Source: Microcystis aeruginosa NIES-4325 (GTDB lineage: Bacteria; Cyanobacteriota; Cyanobacteriia; Cyanobacteriales; Microcystaceae). From it: a stretch of DNA of 64,000 nucleotides. Shown one piece after another: positions 33,493 through 41,571 of the stretch. Position numbers and translations under genes: made by a program. The DNA is taken from NCBI RefSeq assembly GCF_008974145.1, contig NZ_BJKP01000002.1, positions 62,001 to 126,000 of the forward strand. The letters are read 5' to 3'. Positions within the stretch are counted from its first letter, which is position 1; every line of letters begins with the position of its first letter. The notes beneath the pieces were generated by a model that saw nothing but the letters and a program-made list of their open reading frames with translations, did not search any database and was not told the origin of the DNA.

Positions 33493-34068
33493 TTAAACCT
33501 TTAGCCAAGCAAAAATATCCACTGCTGATATTGACCAACGTTCTAATCCTTTAATCACCGCTAAAGGCTCATTATTTCCTTCGGTTGCAATATGTACTTT
33601 CGGTAATCCTGTTTGAAAAACGGTGACTGACTTGGCTGAAGGATCAATCAACCAACCTAATTCTGTTCCTTGTTGTAAACAGAAAATAATCTTTTCCATC
33701 ACTAAGGTAACAGATTGTTCGGGAGACATAATTTCAATAATCCAATCGGGATAACGTAAAAATTGATCAGCTATTTCTCCATCTAGATCTCTTGGCAAAT
33801 TCTCCCAACGAATCACCGCAATATCTGGTACAATTGAACGTTCTGCAAAAGTACAACGCAATTCAGGTAGAGCATAAGCTAATTTTTGAGGTTTAGTCTG
33901 TTGATTAATGGCAGAGGCTAACTCAAATTGTAAGATGCTGTGTTTTCCTTTGGGCATAGGTTTTTGAGTGACAATTCCATGATAATATTCCCTAGCAGGC
34001 TTAGTTTCTGGAAGGGCAAGAAATACTTCGAGGGAAAGGGCTTGTTTATCTTCTATTGTGGCAAACAT
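33493..34068 (-). CDS. Uma2 family (DUF820) protein
   Basis: 191 residues beginning MFATIEDKQALSLEVFLALPETKPAREY, with the Uma2 core: TFAERSIVPDIAVIRWENLPRD, PDWIIEIMSPEQSVT and LVMEKIIFCLQQGTELGWLIDPSAKSVTVF. Asp (PDIAV), Glu (IIEIMSP) and Lys (MEKI) keep the PD-(D/E)XK-like positions. Function of the family is not established. It lies tandem to another Uma2 gene, both on the minus strand, 112 bases apart, and directly next to a toxin-gene remnant. Confidence 0.88.
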   Translation of the reverse strand: MFATIEDKQALSLEVFLALPETKPAREYYHGIVTQKPMPKGKHSILQFELASAINQQTKPQKLAYALPELRCTFAERSIVPDIAVIRWENLPRDLDGEIADQFLRYPDWIIEIMSPEQSVTLVMEKIIFCLQQGTELGWLIDPSAKSVTVFQTGLPKVHIATEGNNEPLAVIKGLERWSISAVDIFAWLKV

Positions 34069-34180
34069 TGATTGATTTCTCCGCTCTTGAGTTGTTTTCT
34101 ATTATAAGCTCCTGACTCCTCACTCTCAGGTAAGTTTTTGATTTTTGCAATAGGTCTAATCTAAAAATATAGGTTTTTCT

Positions 34181-34801
34181 TTAAGCTCTAGTACAAAAAA
34201 TTTGATTAGCAGTGAGGTTTAACTCTGGAAAAACCCCTGAAATAAGACGTTGATCCTGTTTAAATAAATTACCTTGATATTCTCCATCGATTAATTGATA
34301 GATAGAAATGGTGGGTTCTTTGGGGCTGCCGATATATCGGGACGAACCTTTGGCTAAATAATCGATAATCCAATATTCGGCAATTCCTAATTGTTCGTAG
34401 TCGTCAAATTTTTTCAGATAATCATCTCGCCAATTGGAACTGACAATTTCAATAATTAATTTAGCTGATGTTGCCAGAGAAATTGAGGAAGCGGTTTCCC
34501 AGTAGGGATCATTAACTAGATTTTCTCTGTCTAAGACAATAATATCGGGTAGATAACCCGTATGAAGGCGAAGGGGTTTTACTGCAGCAGTATTGGGGAT
34601 AAAATAGGGCAATTGCCGTCTTCTAATCTCCAATCCTAACTCCATGCTTATAAAACCGCCAATTTCTTCGTGTTTTCCGATCGGTCGCATCATGGCCAAG
34701 AATTTTCCTGCGATTAATTCGTATTGTTGTCCATCATCGGGATATTGATTAATATAGTTATCAAAAGTCAACAATTGGGGGATAGTTTGGGTTGTGGTCA
34801 T
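34181..34801 (-). CDS. Uma2 family (DUF820) protein
   Basis: 206 residues beginning MTTTQTIPQLLTFDNYINQYPDDGQQYELIAG. Core motifs: LHTGYLPDIIVLDRENLVND, SAKLIIEIVSSNWRDDYLKKFDDYEQLGIAEYWIIDY, in which Asp, Glu and the K-K-x2-DYE stretch are the family landmarks. It differs considerably from the neighbour at 33493, so the two are not a recent duplication. Transcribed in the same direction as the Gld-like ABC genes upstream but separated from them by about 50 bases. Confidence 0.88.
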   Translation of the reverse strand: MTTTQTIPQLLTFDNYINQYPDDGQQYELIAGKFLAMMRPIGKHEEIGGFISMELGLEIRRRQLPYFIPNTAAVKPLRLHTGYLPDIIVLDRENLVNDPYWETASSISLATSAKLIIEIVSSNWRDDYLKKFDDYEQLGIAEYWIIDYLAKGSSRYIGSPKEPTISIYQLIDGEYQGNLFKQDQRLISGVFPELNLTANQIFCTRA

Positions 34802-34849
34802 GGTAGTTAGGGTAAATAAGAGAGATGATTTTTCTAGATTCTAACTCGA

Positions 34850-36376
34850 TTAACGACGTTGCCACCAAGTCAATCCAGCTAGGGTAAATCCTACTAAAGG
34901 CATCACTACCATCGCTATCCAAAAAATAGCGTTAGCTTGCAGGGGATTTAAATTGATTCTTCTATTTTCTGGTTCCTTAGCCCGGATAGATAAGGTGGCT
35001 GTTTCACCACTGGCTAACCACTGCACAGAATTTAAAAATATATCTCCGTTTAACTGTTGTTCAAATAGTCCATCGCTGGCAAAGCTGGCATTACCAATCA
35101 CAATTAATTTACCTTTTTTTCCCGTCAGAGCAACTCCTAGATCAAAGGGGCCAGCTAAATCTTTTTCAGGGTTAAACTGGAGATTCTGATTATTTAAATC
35201 ACTCTCAGCCCACATTTTATCATTAGTAATCATTAAAGATACGGCTTCAATTCCTTCGACGGGAACGGTGGCGATGGGACGAGCAAAGGGAAAGATAGAA
35301 ATACCGTTGGCAAAATCGCGAGTAATCGGATGATTACCGTAATTGGTAATAATGGGACTAGCCGGTCCTAAACCGATTATTTCCCCGGCACCAGAAGCAT
35401 CAATAATAATTCGATTATCTAGTTTCACACCCCAAGGGGTTAATAAGGGTTCTAATCCGGTTTCGGTTTGGGGGTCAATCATTAATAAAATTTTGCCCCC
35501 TTGCTCAAGATAGTTTTTTAAAGCGGTGACTTCCTGGGGAAATATTTTTCTTTTGGGACTGGCAATAATAATGACATCGGCATTATTGGGAATGGTGGAA
35601 CGTTCCACTAGATTAAGTGGTTCTACTTGATAACCTTTTGCTTCTAAACTATTGACTGCTTGCACTAATCCACCTTGAGGTTCTTTGATGGCATTTTCTC
35701 CATGACCTTGCAGAAAATAAGCGGTTAGAGTGCGATCGGTTTTAGCGGTTTCGATGGCGTTACTCAATTTCGCTTCGGTGAGACTTTCCTCTTCACTAAT
35801 AGTTTTCAGAGGCTGTTTTTTTTCACCATACTGTAGATAGACTCTAGACAGATTATCATTAGCTAGTTTTTTAAATTCCTGAGCGATATTGGGTTTTTTC
35901 TCTGGGTTAACTATCTCGTACTGAAATTGGGGGTTTTTGCGTTGATAATTGGCTAAAAGTTCCTGTTCGTTGGCACTGATTCCCCGGGTTGAAAAAATCC
36001 AGACTTTGACGGGTTTTGACAGATTGGTTAATAGTCTTTCGGTTTGGGGGGATAAACTAAAGATTTGGTTTTCGGTTAAATCAACTCGATAGGGATAACG
36101 GAGGGCGAGAAAGTTAATTAAACCGATAACGCTGAGGACAATAATAGTAGTAATAAGGGTTTGAGTGCTGGTGCGGGTACTTCTTTTTTGCCAAAAGTCT
36201 TTGGAAGTGATTACCAATAACAACAGCCCTCCTAGAAACAAAATAGCCCCGGCAATTAATAACCCCAGAGAGAGGGATGACCATTGACCGGAGATTAACC
36301 CCACGGTTAAGCCGGCACTACCCAGAAAGAGGGCGGGTATATAGAGAAATTTACTGTATTTTTGCCAGGATCTCAT
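34850..36376 (-). CDS. Gld-type ABC transporter auxiliary protein (GldG-like)
   Basis: 508 residues with two membrane helices at the N-terminus (about 10-60 and 72-95), a large soluble domain with YRVDLTENQIFSLSPQTERLL, KVWIFSTRG and the VIIIASPKRKIFP ... GGKILLMIDPQT region of the ABC_transp_aux (GldG/IFT52-like) family, and a final membrane helix before a short basic tail (WWQRR). These proteins act with an ABC-2 permease and ATPase; in Bacteroidetes they belong to the gliding machinery, while in cyanobacteria the export substrate is unknown. Third gene of a three-gene unit, starting two bases after the permease stop. Confidence 0.9.
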   Translation of the reverse strand: MRSWQKYSKFLYIPALFLGSAGLTVGLISGQWSSLSLGLLIAGAILFLGGLLLLVITSKDFWQKRSTRTSTQTLITTIIVLSVIGLINFLALRYPYRVDLTENQIFSLSPQTERLLTNLSKPVKVWIFSTRGISANEQELLANYQRKNPQFQYEIVNPEKKPNIAQEFKKLANDNLSRVYLQYGEKKQPLKTISEEESLTEAKLSNAIETAKTDRTLTAYFLQGHGENAIKEPQGGLVQAVNSLEAKGYQVEPLNLVERSTIPNNADVIIIASPKRKIFPQEVTALKNYLEQGGKILLMIDPQTETGLEPLLTPWGVKLDNRIIIDASGAGEIIGLGPASPIITNYGNHPITRDFANGISIFPFARPIATVPVEGIEAVSLMITNDKMWAESDLNNQNLQFNPEKDLAGPFDLGVALTGKKGKLIVIGNASFASDGLFEQQLNGDIFLNSVQWLASGETATLSIRAKEPENRRINLNPLQANAIFWIAMVVMPLVGFTLAGLTWWQRR

Positions 36377-36378
36377 AG

Positions 36379-37209
36379 TTAGTTTCTTTGATAACGGTCC
36401 GCTTCGATCGCTTGAGTAGTTAGGAAGATTCCCAGCAGAATATAACTGAGGAGGATGACTAAACTACTACTGTCAAAAATTCCCCGCACGAAATTGTTAA
36501 AGGGTTGATACCAAGATAGATGGGAGAGAAATTCTTTCAGGAAAAATCCGATCTGTTCTCCCACTTCTCCTCCAATGCGATCTCGAAAGAAGGTTTCGGC
36601 ATTGTTAGCAATGACATCCAATATCCAGATAAATAAGATGGTGATAAAGGTGATGATGTAAGCAAGGATAGAACTATTGGTGAGGGAAGAAATAAACATC
36701 CCGATGGCTAGGATGGCGGCTGCCAGTAAAATTAATCCTAGATGAGCTAGTAAAATACTGGCTATATTTACTGGGGGAACTGCGGTACTAAAAACCACTA
36801 TTTCGTAAATCCAGAGGGGGGTAATCATCACGGTAAAAAAAGCCAACACTCCCAATAATTTACCGATCGCTATACTCCAATTAGTCAGGGGAGAAGTGGC
36901 TAAAAGTTCTAGGGTTCCCTGTTTTTTTTCCTCTGCGTATAATCCCATAGACAGGGCTGGCAAAATTACCAACAATAAGGAGGATAAAATAATGCCGATG
37001 AAAGTGGTCATAAATTCAGATACCGTATCTCTGGCTACCAGAAATCCCGATTGTTCCTGAATACCAATATCGAGAATAATGCCGTAGAGAAGGGAGTTAA
37101 AGAAAAATCCCGCTACTAACCAAAATATGCCCATAATGATATAGGCATTGGCGGCGGTAAAATAGCTTTGAAATTCCTTGCGAAAAATCGCCCAGATATT
37201 ATTGATCAT
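36379..37209 (-). CDS. ABC-2 type permease (GldF-like)
   Basis: About 276 residues, six membrane segments, with the ABC-2 permease pattern: WAIFRKEFQSYFTAANAYII at the start, GLYAEEKKQGTLELLATSPL in the first cytosolic loop and FISSLTNSSILAYIITF later. I start at the ATG at 37209 (MINNIWAIFRKEF), which overlaps the ATPase gene by 11 bases; the open frame to 37245 would overlap it further. Partner of the ATPase and GldG-like genes on either side. Confidence 0.9.
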   Translation of the reverse strand: MINNIWAIFRKEFQSYFTAANAYIIMGIFWLVAGFFFNSLLYGIILDIGIQEQSGFLVARDTVSEFMTTFIGIILSSLLLVILPALSMGLYAEEKKQGTLELLATSPLTNWSIAIGKLLGVLAFFTVMITPLWIYEIVVFSTAVPPVNIASILLAHLGLILLAAAILAIGMFISSLTNSSILAYIITFITILFIWILDVIANNAETFFRDRIGGEVGEQIGFFLKEFLSHLSWYQPFNNFVRGIFDSSSLVILLSYILLGIFLTTQAIEADRYQRN

Positions 37210-38140
37210 GCCTCTCCTCTTGCTGGTTACTTTCCCCGCTACCAATTACTTCCAGAAAGATATCTTCTAGGGTTTTACGGGTGCGACGCATTTCTAATAA
37301 GTTATAACCATTGTTGACAACTATTCTAGCAAGTTCTGCCCCTATATTTATTCCCCCTTGACCAACAATTTTGAGCAGGTTATCGCCGACTTTTGCTGCT
37401 TGCTCTACTTCTGGCATTTGTTGCAGGATTTCTAGCAGGGAATCCCTATCACCTTCGATCTCAATTTCATAACTGGAACCAGCAGGGGTAGCGGTAGTAA
37501 TATTATTGGCTACGATGCGACCCCGATTAATAATTGTCGCTCGATCGCAGGTAATACTCACTTCTGGTAAAATATGAGTGGAGAGAATAATTGTGTGTTC
37601 TCCCGCTAAACTTTTAATCAGATTTCTCACCTCGATAATCTGTTTTGGATCTAATCCTACTGTCGGTTCATCTAAAATAATTACCGGTGGATCGTGTACG
37701 ATCGCTTGGGCAATTCCCACACGCTGTTTATAACCTTTGGACAACTTGCGGATAATAACTTTTCTTTTTTCTAGTAACTGACATTTGCTTAAAACTAAAT
37801 CTACCCGCGCTTTTCTATCCCCCGATGAGATGCCTTTAATCCTGGCCACAAAATCGAGAAAACTTTCCACGGTCATCTCCGGATACAAGGGGGGATTTTC
37901 GGGAAGATAACCAATGCGACGACGCACTTCTAAGGATTGTTGATGCACATCGTATCCTGCTATCCTTGCTGTTCCTGTTGTGGCAGGAATATAACCAGAT
38001 AAAATCCTCATAGTCGTGGTTTTTCCGGCTCCATTCGGCCCCAAGAAACCGAGTATTTCTCCTTTTTCTACGGTAAAATCCACGTCACTAATTGCCGTGG
38101 TCGAACCATAAATTTTACTCAGATGTTCCACTTCAATCAT
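37199..38140 (-). CDS. ABC transporter ATP-binding protein (GldA-like)
   Basis: 313 residues: Walker A GPNGAGKTTT, LPENPPLYPEMTVESFLDF, signature LSKGYKQRVGIAQA, Walker B VIILDEPTVGLDP and switch histidine in LSTHILPEV. The C-terminal extension after residue ~220, ending in LEDIFLEVIGSGESNQQ, is the one typical of ABC-2/Gld ATPases. First gene of the ATPase-permease-GldG unit; the three overlap or nearly touch, so they act together as one exporter. Confidence 0.95.
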   Translation of the reverse strand: MIEVEHLSKIYGSTTAISDVDFTVEKGEILGFLGPNGAGKTTTMRILSGYIPATTGTARIAGYDVHQQSLEVRRRIGYLPENPPLYPEMTVESFLDFVARIKGISSGDRKARVDLVLSKCQLLEKRKVIIRKLSKGYKQRVGIAQAIVHDPPVIILDEPTVGLDPKQIIEVRNLIKSLAGEHTIILSTHILPEVSITCDRATIINRGRIVANNITTATPAGSSYEIEIEGDRDSLLEILQQMPEVEQAAKVGDNLLKIVGQGGINIGAELARIVVNNGYNLLEMRRTRKTLEDIFLEVIGSGESNQQEERHDQ

Positions 38141-38148
38141 AAGCTTTA

Positions 38149-38195
38149 TCAGTTATCAGTTACCAGTTACCAGTTATCAGTTATCAGTTATCAGT
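38149..38195. repeat. AGTTATC/AGTTACC heptamer repeat array
   Basis: Seven adjacent seven-base units (AGTTATC and AGTTACC) upstream of the ABC ATPase gene. They are the same units as at 15651 and 16505. The rest of the gap to 38331 has no recognisable content. Confidence 0.75.
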
Positions 38196-38331
38196 CAATA
38201 GTGTTAAGTGACAAGTTCGGAGCTTTCTTTTAACTCGACGGAATCTAAAACCTAATTTGTTAAGCTAGAAGATTTTATGGACTTAGTTTCTAACCTTCTT
38301 TTTGGGTAGGAGAATTGCCAGATTCTTTCTT

Positions 38332-38357
38332 TTGCCTCTTGCCTCTTGCCTCTTGCC
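38332..38357. repeat. TTGCCTC heptamer repeat
   Basis: Three and a half head-to-tail copies of TTGCCTC just beyond the 3' end of the glycerate kinase gene. The same heptamer occurs near 22083-22100. Tandem heptamers of this kind are typical for cyanobacterial spacers. Confidence 0.7.
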
Positions 38358-38363
38358 TACTGC

Positions 38364-39344
38364 TCACTGATAACTGATTTTTCCCAGACTATGATCCCGA
38401 TTAATTTCTACCACTAGCTCTGCTTGTTTGAGCAGGGGTGGCAGAAATAATTGCGGATGTAAACTTTTCCAAAAATACTTGACAAATTCCTCTATTTCTG
38501 ATGGGGTCATACATCCTTTTGTTTCGGCCGCCTGTCGCCATTGTAAACTGTAACGGTAGTCAAGGGGATAAAGAATCAGTAAGCGATCGATTTTTGACCA
38601 GAGGGGTAGATATTCTCGCAATCTTTGATTATTATCCCTGGCGAATTGTCGGTCTTCTTGGCTATTAATCGGATCGGGGGCATGATCAAAGACTGTTTCT
38701 TCTATTGGATTCATACCCACAAACCAACCCTCGAAAAAAAGAATATCAACTCGTTCCACTTGTTCCGCTGCAATTCTATCTCCTTGTCCTCGATGCAGGG
38801 ACTTGTCAAAACGCGGGATTAAAATCGGACTTTCTTGCTGACAAACCTGCTCTAAAACTTTAATTCCTAATGCTATATCATGAGTACCCGGTGGACCACG
38901 CCAGCGCAATCTTTCATCCTTTTGACGTAATTTTATTCGCTCATTATAGGTCTTATAAATATCATCTAAAGAGAGATTATTTACTTTTAAATCAAAATAG
39001 GCTAAAATAATCGACATTATAGATGTTAGGGTGGTCTTTCCCGTGCCTTGGGGAGCCAAAATGCCTTGAATCAACGGTTTTGCGTGGCTGCGTAGCTGTA
39101 GCGCCCAGGGAATCCAGAAGCGCCAACAGCTGATCAAAATCTGATTTGGCTGATTTATCCCTAACTCCTGACATTTTTGCCAGACTTGCGGCCAGAGATT
39201 CGTTAATAGTTCCGCCCTTTCCTGTAGGATCAGAGGGTTAGTCTCCCTAAAATTTAAGGATTCGATCGCTAGTAATTCTTCTAGATCCGCCTCAGTTAAG
39301 GGATTTTTGTCGATTAATCCCTGTAAAATCGTCAAAATCTTCAT
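38364..39344 (-). CDS. D-glycerate 3-kinase (photorespiratory glycerate kinase)
   Basis: 326 residues with the P-loop GILAPQGTGKTTLTSIM, then LSLDDIYKTYNERIKL, LRWRGPPGTHDIALGIKVLE and PRFDKSLHRGQGDR, VDILFFEGWFVGMNPIEE, all typical of the plant-cyanobacterial glycerate kinase family (PRK/uridine-kinase fold). It phosphorylates D-glycerate to 3-phosphoglycerate, the last step of the photorespiratory glycolate pathway. It stands alone; the upstream gap holds the first copy of an intergenic repeat found again around the DUF29 gene. Confidence 0.9.
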   Translation of the reverse strand: MKILTILQGLIDKNPLTEADLEELLAIESLNFRETNPLILQERAELLTNLWPQVWQKCQELGINQPNQILISCWRFWIPWALQLRSHAKPLIQGILAPQGTGKTTLTSIMSIILAYFDLKVNNLSLDDIYKTYNERIKLRQKDERLRWRGPPGTHDIALGIKVLEQVCQQESPILIPRFDKSLHRGQGDRIAAEQVERVDILFFEGWFVGMNPIEETVFDHAPDPINSQEDRQFARDNNQRLREYLPLWSKIDRLLILYPLDYRYSLQWRQAAETKGCMTPSEIEEFVKYFWKSLHPQLFLPPLLKQAELVVEINRDHSLGKISYQ

Positions 39345-39433
39345 AGCTGTTATTCGTGAGTAATTCTCTGGGGTCAGTCACCCATACCGGCAGATTAATC
39401 CCGCTCAAGATTTTTTTGAGAGTGTTTTTTAGG

Positions 39434-39505
39434 GTTATTTGCCCAAAAATGAAGGGTTTGCAGGGCAGCACGGATTTCCACTCTATATATAAGTATATGT
39501 CAAGT
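39434..39505 (+). repeat. Dispersed intergenic repeat, partial copy 1
   Basis: Matches the middle of copies 2 and 3: GGGTTTGCAGG, CACGGATTTCCACTCTATA and TATAAGTATATGTCAAG follow in the same order. The flanking parts found in copies 2 and 3 are missing or diverged. It lies about 100 bases before the alpha/beta hydrolase gene. Confidence 0.75.
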
Positions 39506-39607
39506 TCCCTTTTCAGTCAAGGGGCTTGGCCAAAAATCTCTAGCTTTGTCTCCAGTTTCCCAATCGGTTAGACTAAGAATTATTAACATTACTTAACAAA
39601 ACACCAG

Positions 39608-40474
39608 ATGAATACAGCTGCTCTGACGATAAAGCAAAATTGGCAATGGCAAGGACATTCGATACACTATGTGCAAGCGGGTACTAGAGTCACGGGAAAA
39701 CCCCCGTTACTATTAGTCCACGGTTTTGGTGCTTCCACCGACCATTGGCGAAAAAATGTGTCAGGTTTAGCCTCAGAATGGGAAGTATGGGCGATCGATC
39801 TGTTAGGATTTGGTAGATCAGCTAAACCAGATCTTGTCTATAGTGGCAATCTTTGGCAGCAACAATTAAATGATTTTATCAACGAAGTTGTGGGCCAACC
39901 GACGGTTTTAGCGGGTAATTCTCTGGGGGGTTACGCTTCTCTCTGTGTGGCGGCTAATCACTCCCAGAATGTTCGGGGATTAATTCTCCTCAATAGCGCC
40001 GGTCCCTTTAGCGATACAGAAAGCAATCGTCAGCCTAATTTAGCACAAAAATTACTGCGATCGATCTTGCTGCAACCTTGGGCCAGTTATCTCTTATTTC
40101 TCTATACCCGTCAACCCAAAACTATCCGCAAAACCCTAGAGAAAGTATATCTCGATCGCAGTGCCATTACCGAGCAGTTAATAGAAGATATCCGTCGTCC
40201 TTCCCTGGATGCGGGAGCAGCCAAAGTTTTTGCTTCTGTGTTTAAATCTCCCCGGGGGGAGAATGTGGATATTCTCCTGCAAAAGTTAAGTTGTCCCCTG
40301 TTGATGTTATGGGGTGAGGGGGATCCTTGGATGAATACTAGGGAACGCGGGGCCAAATTCCGTCAATACTATCCTTCTCTCACAGAATATTATCTAACTG
40401 CCGGTCATTGTCCCCACGATGAAATTCCCACAGAGGTTAACCAGTTGATTAGTGATTGGATGAAAAGCTTATAG
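39608..40474 (+). CDS. Alpha/beta fold hydrolase
   Basis: 288 residues with the oxyanion strand LLLVHGFGASTDHWRKN, the nucleophile elbow AGNSLGGYASL (Ser at about residue 104), the acid strand PLLMLWGEGDPWM and the catalytic histidine in TAGHCPHDEIPTEVN. The catalytic triad is complete. Such cyanobacterial hydrolases include chlorophyll dephytylase-like and other esterases; the substrate is not clear from the context. Confidence 0.9.
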   Translation: MNTAALTIKQNWQWQGHSIHYVQAGTRVTGKPPLLLVHGFGASTDHWRKNVSGLASEWEVWAIDLLGFGRSAKPDLVYSGNLWQQQLNDFINEVVGQPTVLAGNSLGGYASLCVAANHSQNVRGLILLNSAGPFSDTESNRQPNLAQKLLRSILLQPWASYLLFLYTRQPKTIRKTLEKVYLDRSAITEQLIEDIRRPSLDAGAAKVFASVFKSPRGENVDILLQKLSCPLLMLWGEGDPWMNTRERGAKFRQYYPSLTEYYLTAGHCPHDEIPTEVNQLISDWMKSL

Positions 40475-40490
40475 GTAGTTAGGGATCGGT

Positions 40491-40633
40491 TATCAGGTTT
40501 TTATTTTTTTGACGCTTATTTGACCTGAAAAAAGAGGGTTTGCAGGCAGGCACGGATTCCCATTCTATATATAAGTATCTGTCAAGTGCGGGGATTTGTC
40601 AAGGGTTTTTTTTGAAGAAATCTGCCGGAATTT
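40491..40633 (+). repeat. Dispersed intergenic repeat, copy 2
   Basis: About 143 bases that align nearly end to end with 41101-41244: both run from AGGTTTTTATT through TTGACGCTTAT, ACCTGAAAAA, GCAGGCAGG, TATAAGT and GATTTGTCAAGG to ATCTGCC-GAATTT with scattered changes. It abuts the 3' end of the DUF29 gene. Confidence 0.85.
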
Positions 40634-41073
40634 CAGGGGAGAAAATCGGAATCGAGGATTTGTTCGGGACTATAGGGGCAGCTTTCGGCAAAGATAGCGG
40701 CCGGTAATTGGCTTTTTTGTCGGACTCGCTTCACTGCTTTGGGGTAAATAACGGCGATTCTGGTTAAAAAATAGTTATAAAGGGTTTTCGACTCCAATAA
40801 AAGTTCTAATTCCACCCGAAAGTTACCGATTTCGTCCTGCCATCCCCGCGCACATCTTTCTCGTTCCTCCAGCCAGTATTGGTAGAGAAGCAGATGAATG
40901 AGTAATTGTAGGAGATAACTATCTACTTTATGTCTCTGTTCGTTCCCCAATGCTTCGATTTCTTCTCGGAGATGTTCCCAATCTAATACATCTGTTTGTC
41001 TTTGTCGCAGTTGTTTGGCCGTTTCTTCTAACCAAGCAAGATAGTCTTGTTCGTATAAGTCTTTAGTTGTCAT
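40633..41073 (-). CDS. DUF29 family protein
   Basis: 146 residues: TKDLYEQDYLAWLEETAKQLRQRQTDVLDWEHLREEIEALG, then KVDSYLLQLLIHLLLYQYW and the ending SCPYSPEQILDSDFLP. This is the DUF29 family, small helical proteins very numerous in cyanobacteria with unknown function, often found as mobile-looking single genes. Here it is flanked on both sides by copies of the same ~143-bp repeat in direct orientation, which suggests it travelled or was duplicated together with the repeat. Confidence 0.92.
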   Translation of the reverse strand: MTTKDLYEQDYLAWLEETAKQLRQRQTDVLDWEHLREEIEALGNEQRHKVDSYLLQLLIHLLLYQYWLEERERCARGWQDEIGNFRVELELLLESKTLYNYFLTRIAVIYPKAVKRVRQKSQLPAAIFAESCPYSPEQILDSDFLP

Positions 41074-41100
41074 ACCCTATCCTCTTTAGCGCTGGTCAGG

Positions 41101-41244
41101 TATTAGGTTTTTATTCTCTTGACGCTTATCTAACCTGAAAAAGGATGGTTCGCAGGCAGGTACGGATTTCCACTCTATGTATAAGTTTATGTCAAGTTCG
41201 AGGATTTGTCAAGGTTTTTTTTGGGAAAAAATCTGCCAGAATTT
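41101..41244 (+). repeat. Dispersed intergenic repeat, copy 3
   Basis: Direct copy of 40491-40633 with scattered substitutions and one single-base gap. It begins 27 bases upstream of the DUF29 start codon. Its end overlaps a frame that may be a decayed second DUF29-like gene. Confidence 0.85.
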
Positions 41245-41445
41245 GGCCGGTAGGAAAGACAAGCGATCGCAAGTATTGAATAGGTATAGAAATGCGGCAA
41301 AATTAAGACTTTCAGAGGGATAAGAATTTGATAATGCGGTTACTACGGGTTCAAGGTTCTGACTTTCGAGTGTTAAAGAATATTGATCAGCTGTATTGCA
41401 TTCGGTTTCCCGTTCCCCTGCATACTGGGAAATATTTCTAGACAT
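41209..41445 (-). pseudogene. Possible decayed DUF29-like tail
   Basis: A 78-codon frame from MSRNISQYAGERETECN to FLPAKFWQIFSQKKP. It occupies the same place relative to repeat copy 3 as the DUF29 3' end does to copy 2, and both have FLP at the corresponding point (FLP-stop in DUF29). The rest shows only faint similarity, so it may instead be non-coding. The surrounding gap 41245-41571 holds nothing else recognisable. Confidence 0.3.
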
Positions 41446-41571
41446 TTCTTCATATCTATTCAGAAAAATTAACAGAGGATTCTTGACTGTGCAGCTAGGG
41501 TAATATTTTATCCTAAAGATATAACTCTGCTGCGGGGGATTTTGTTGCTGACTTCCGCTGCTATTAACATT

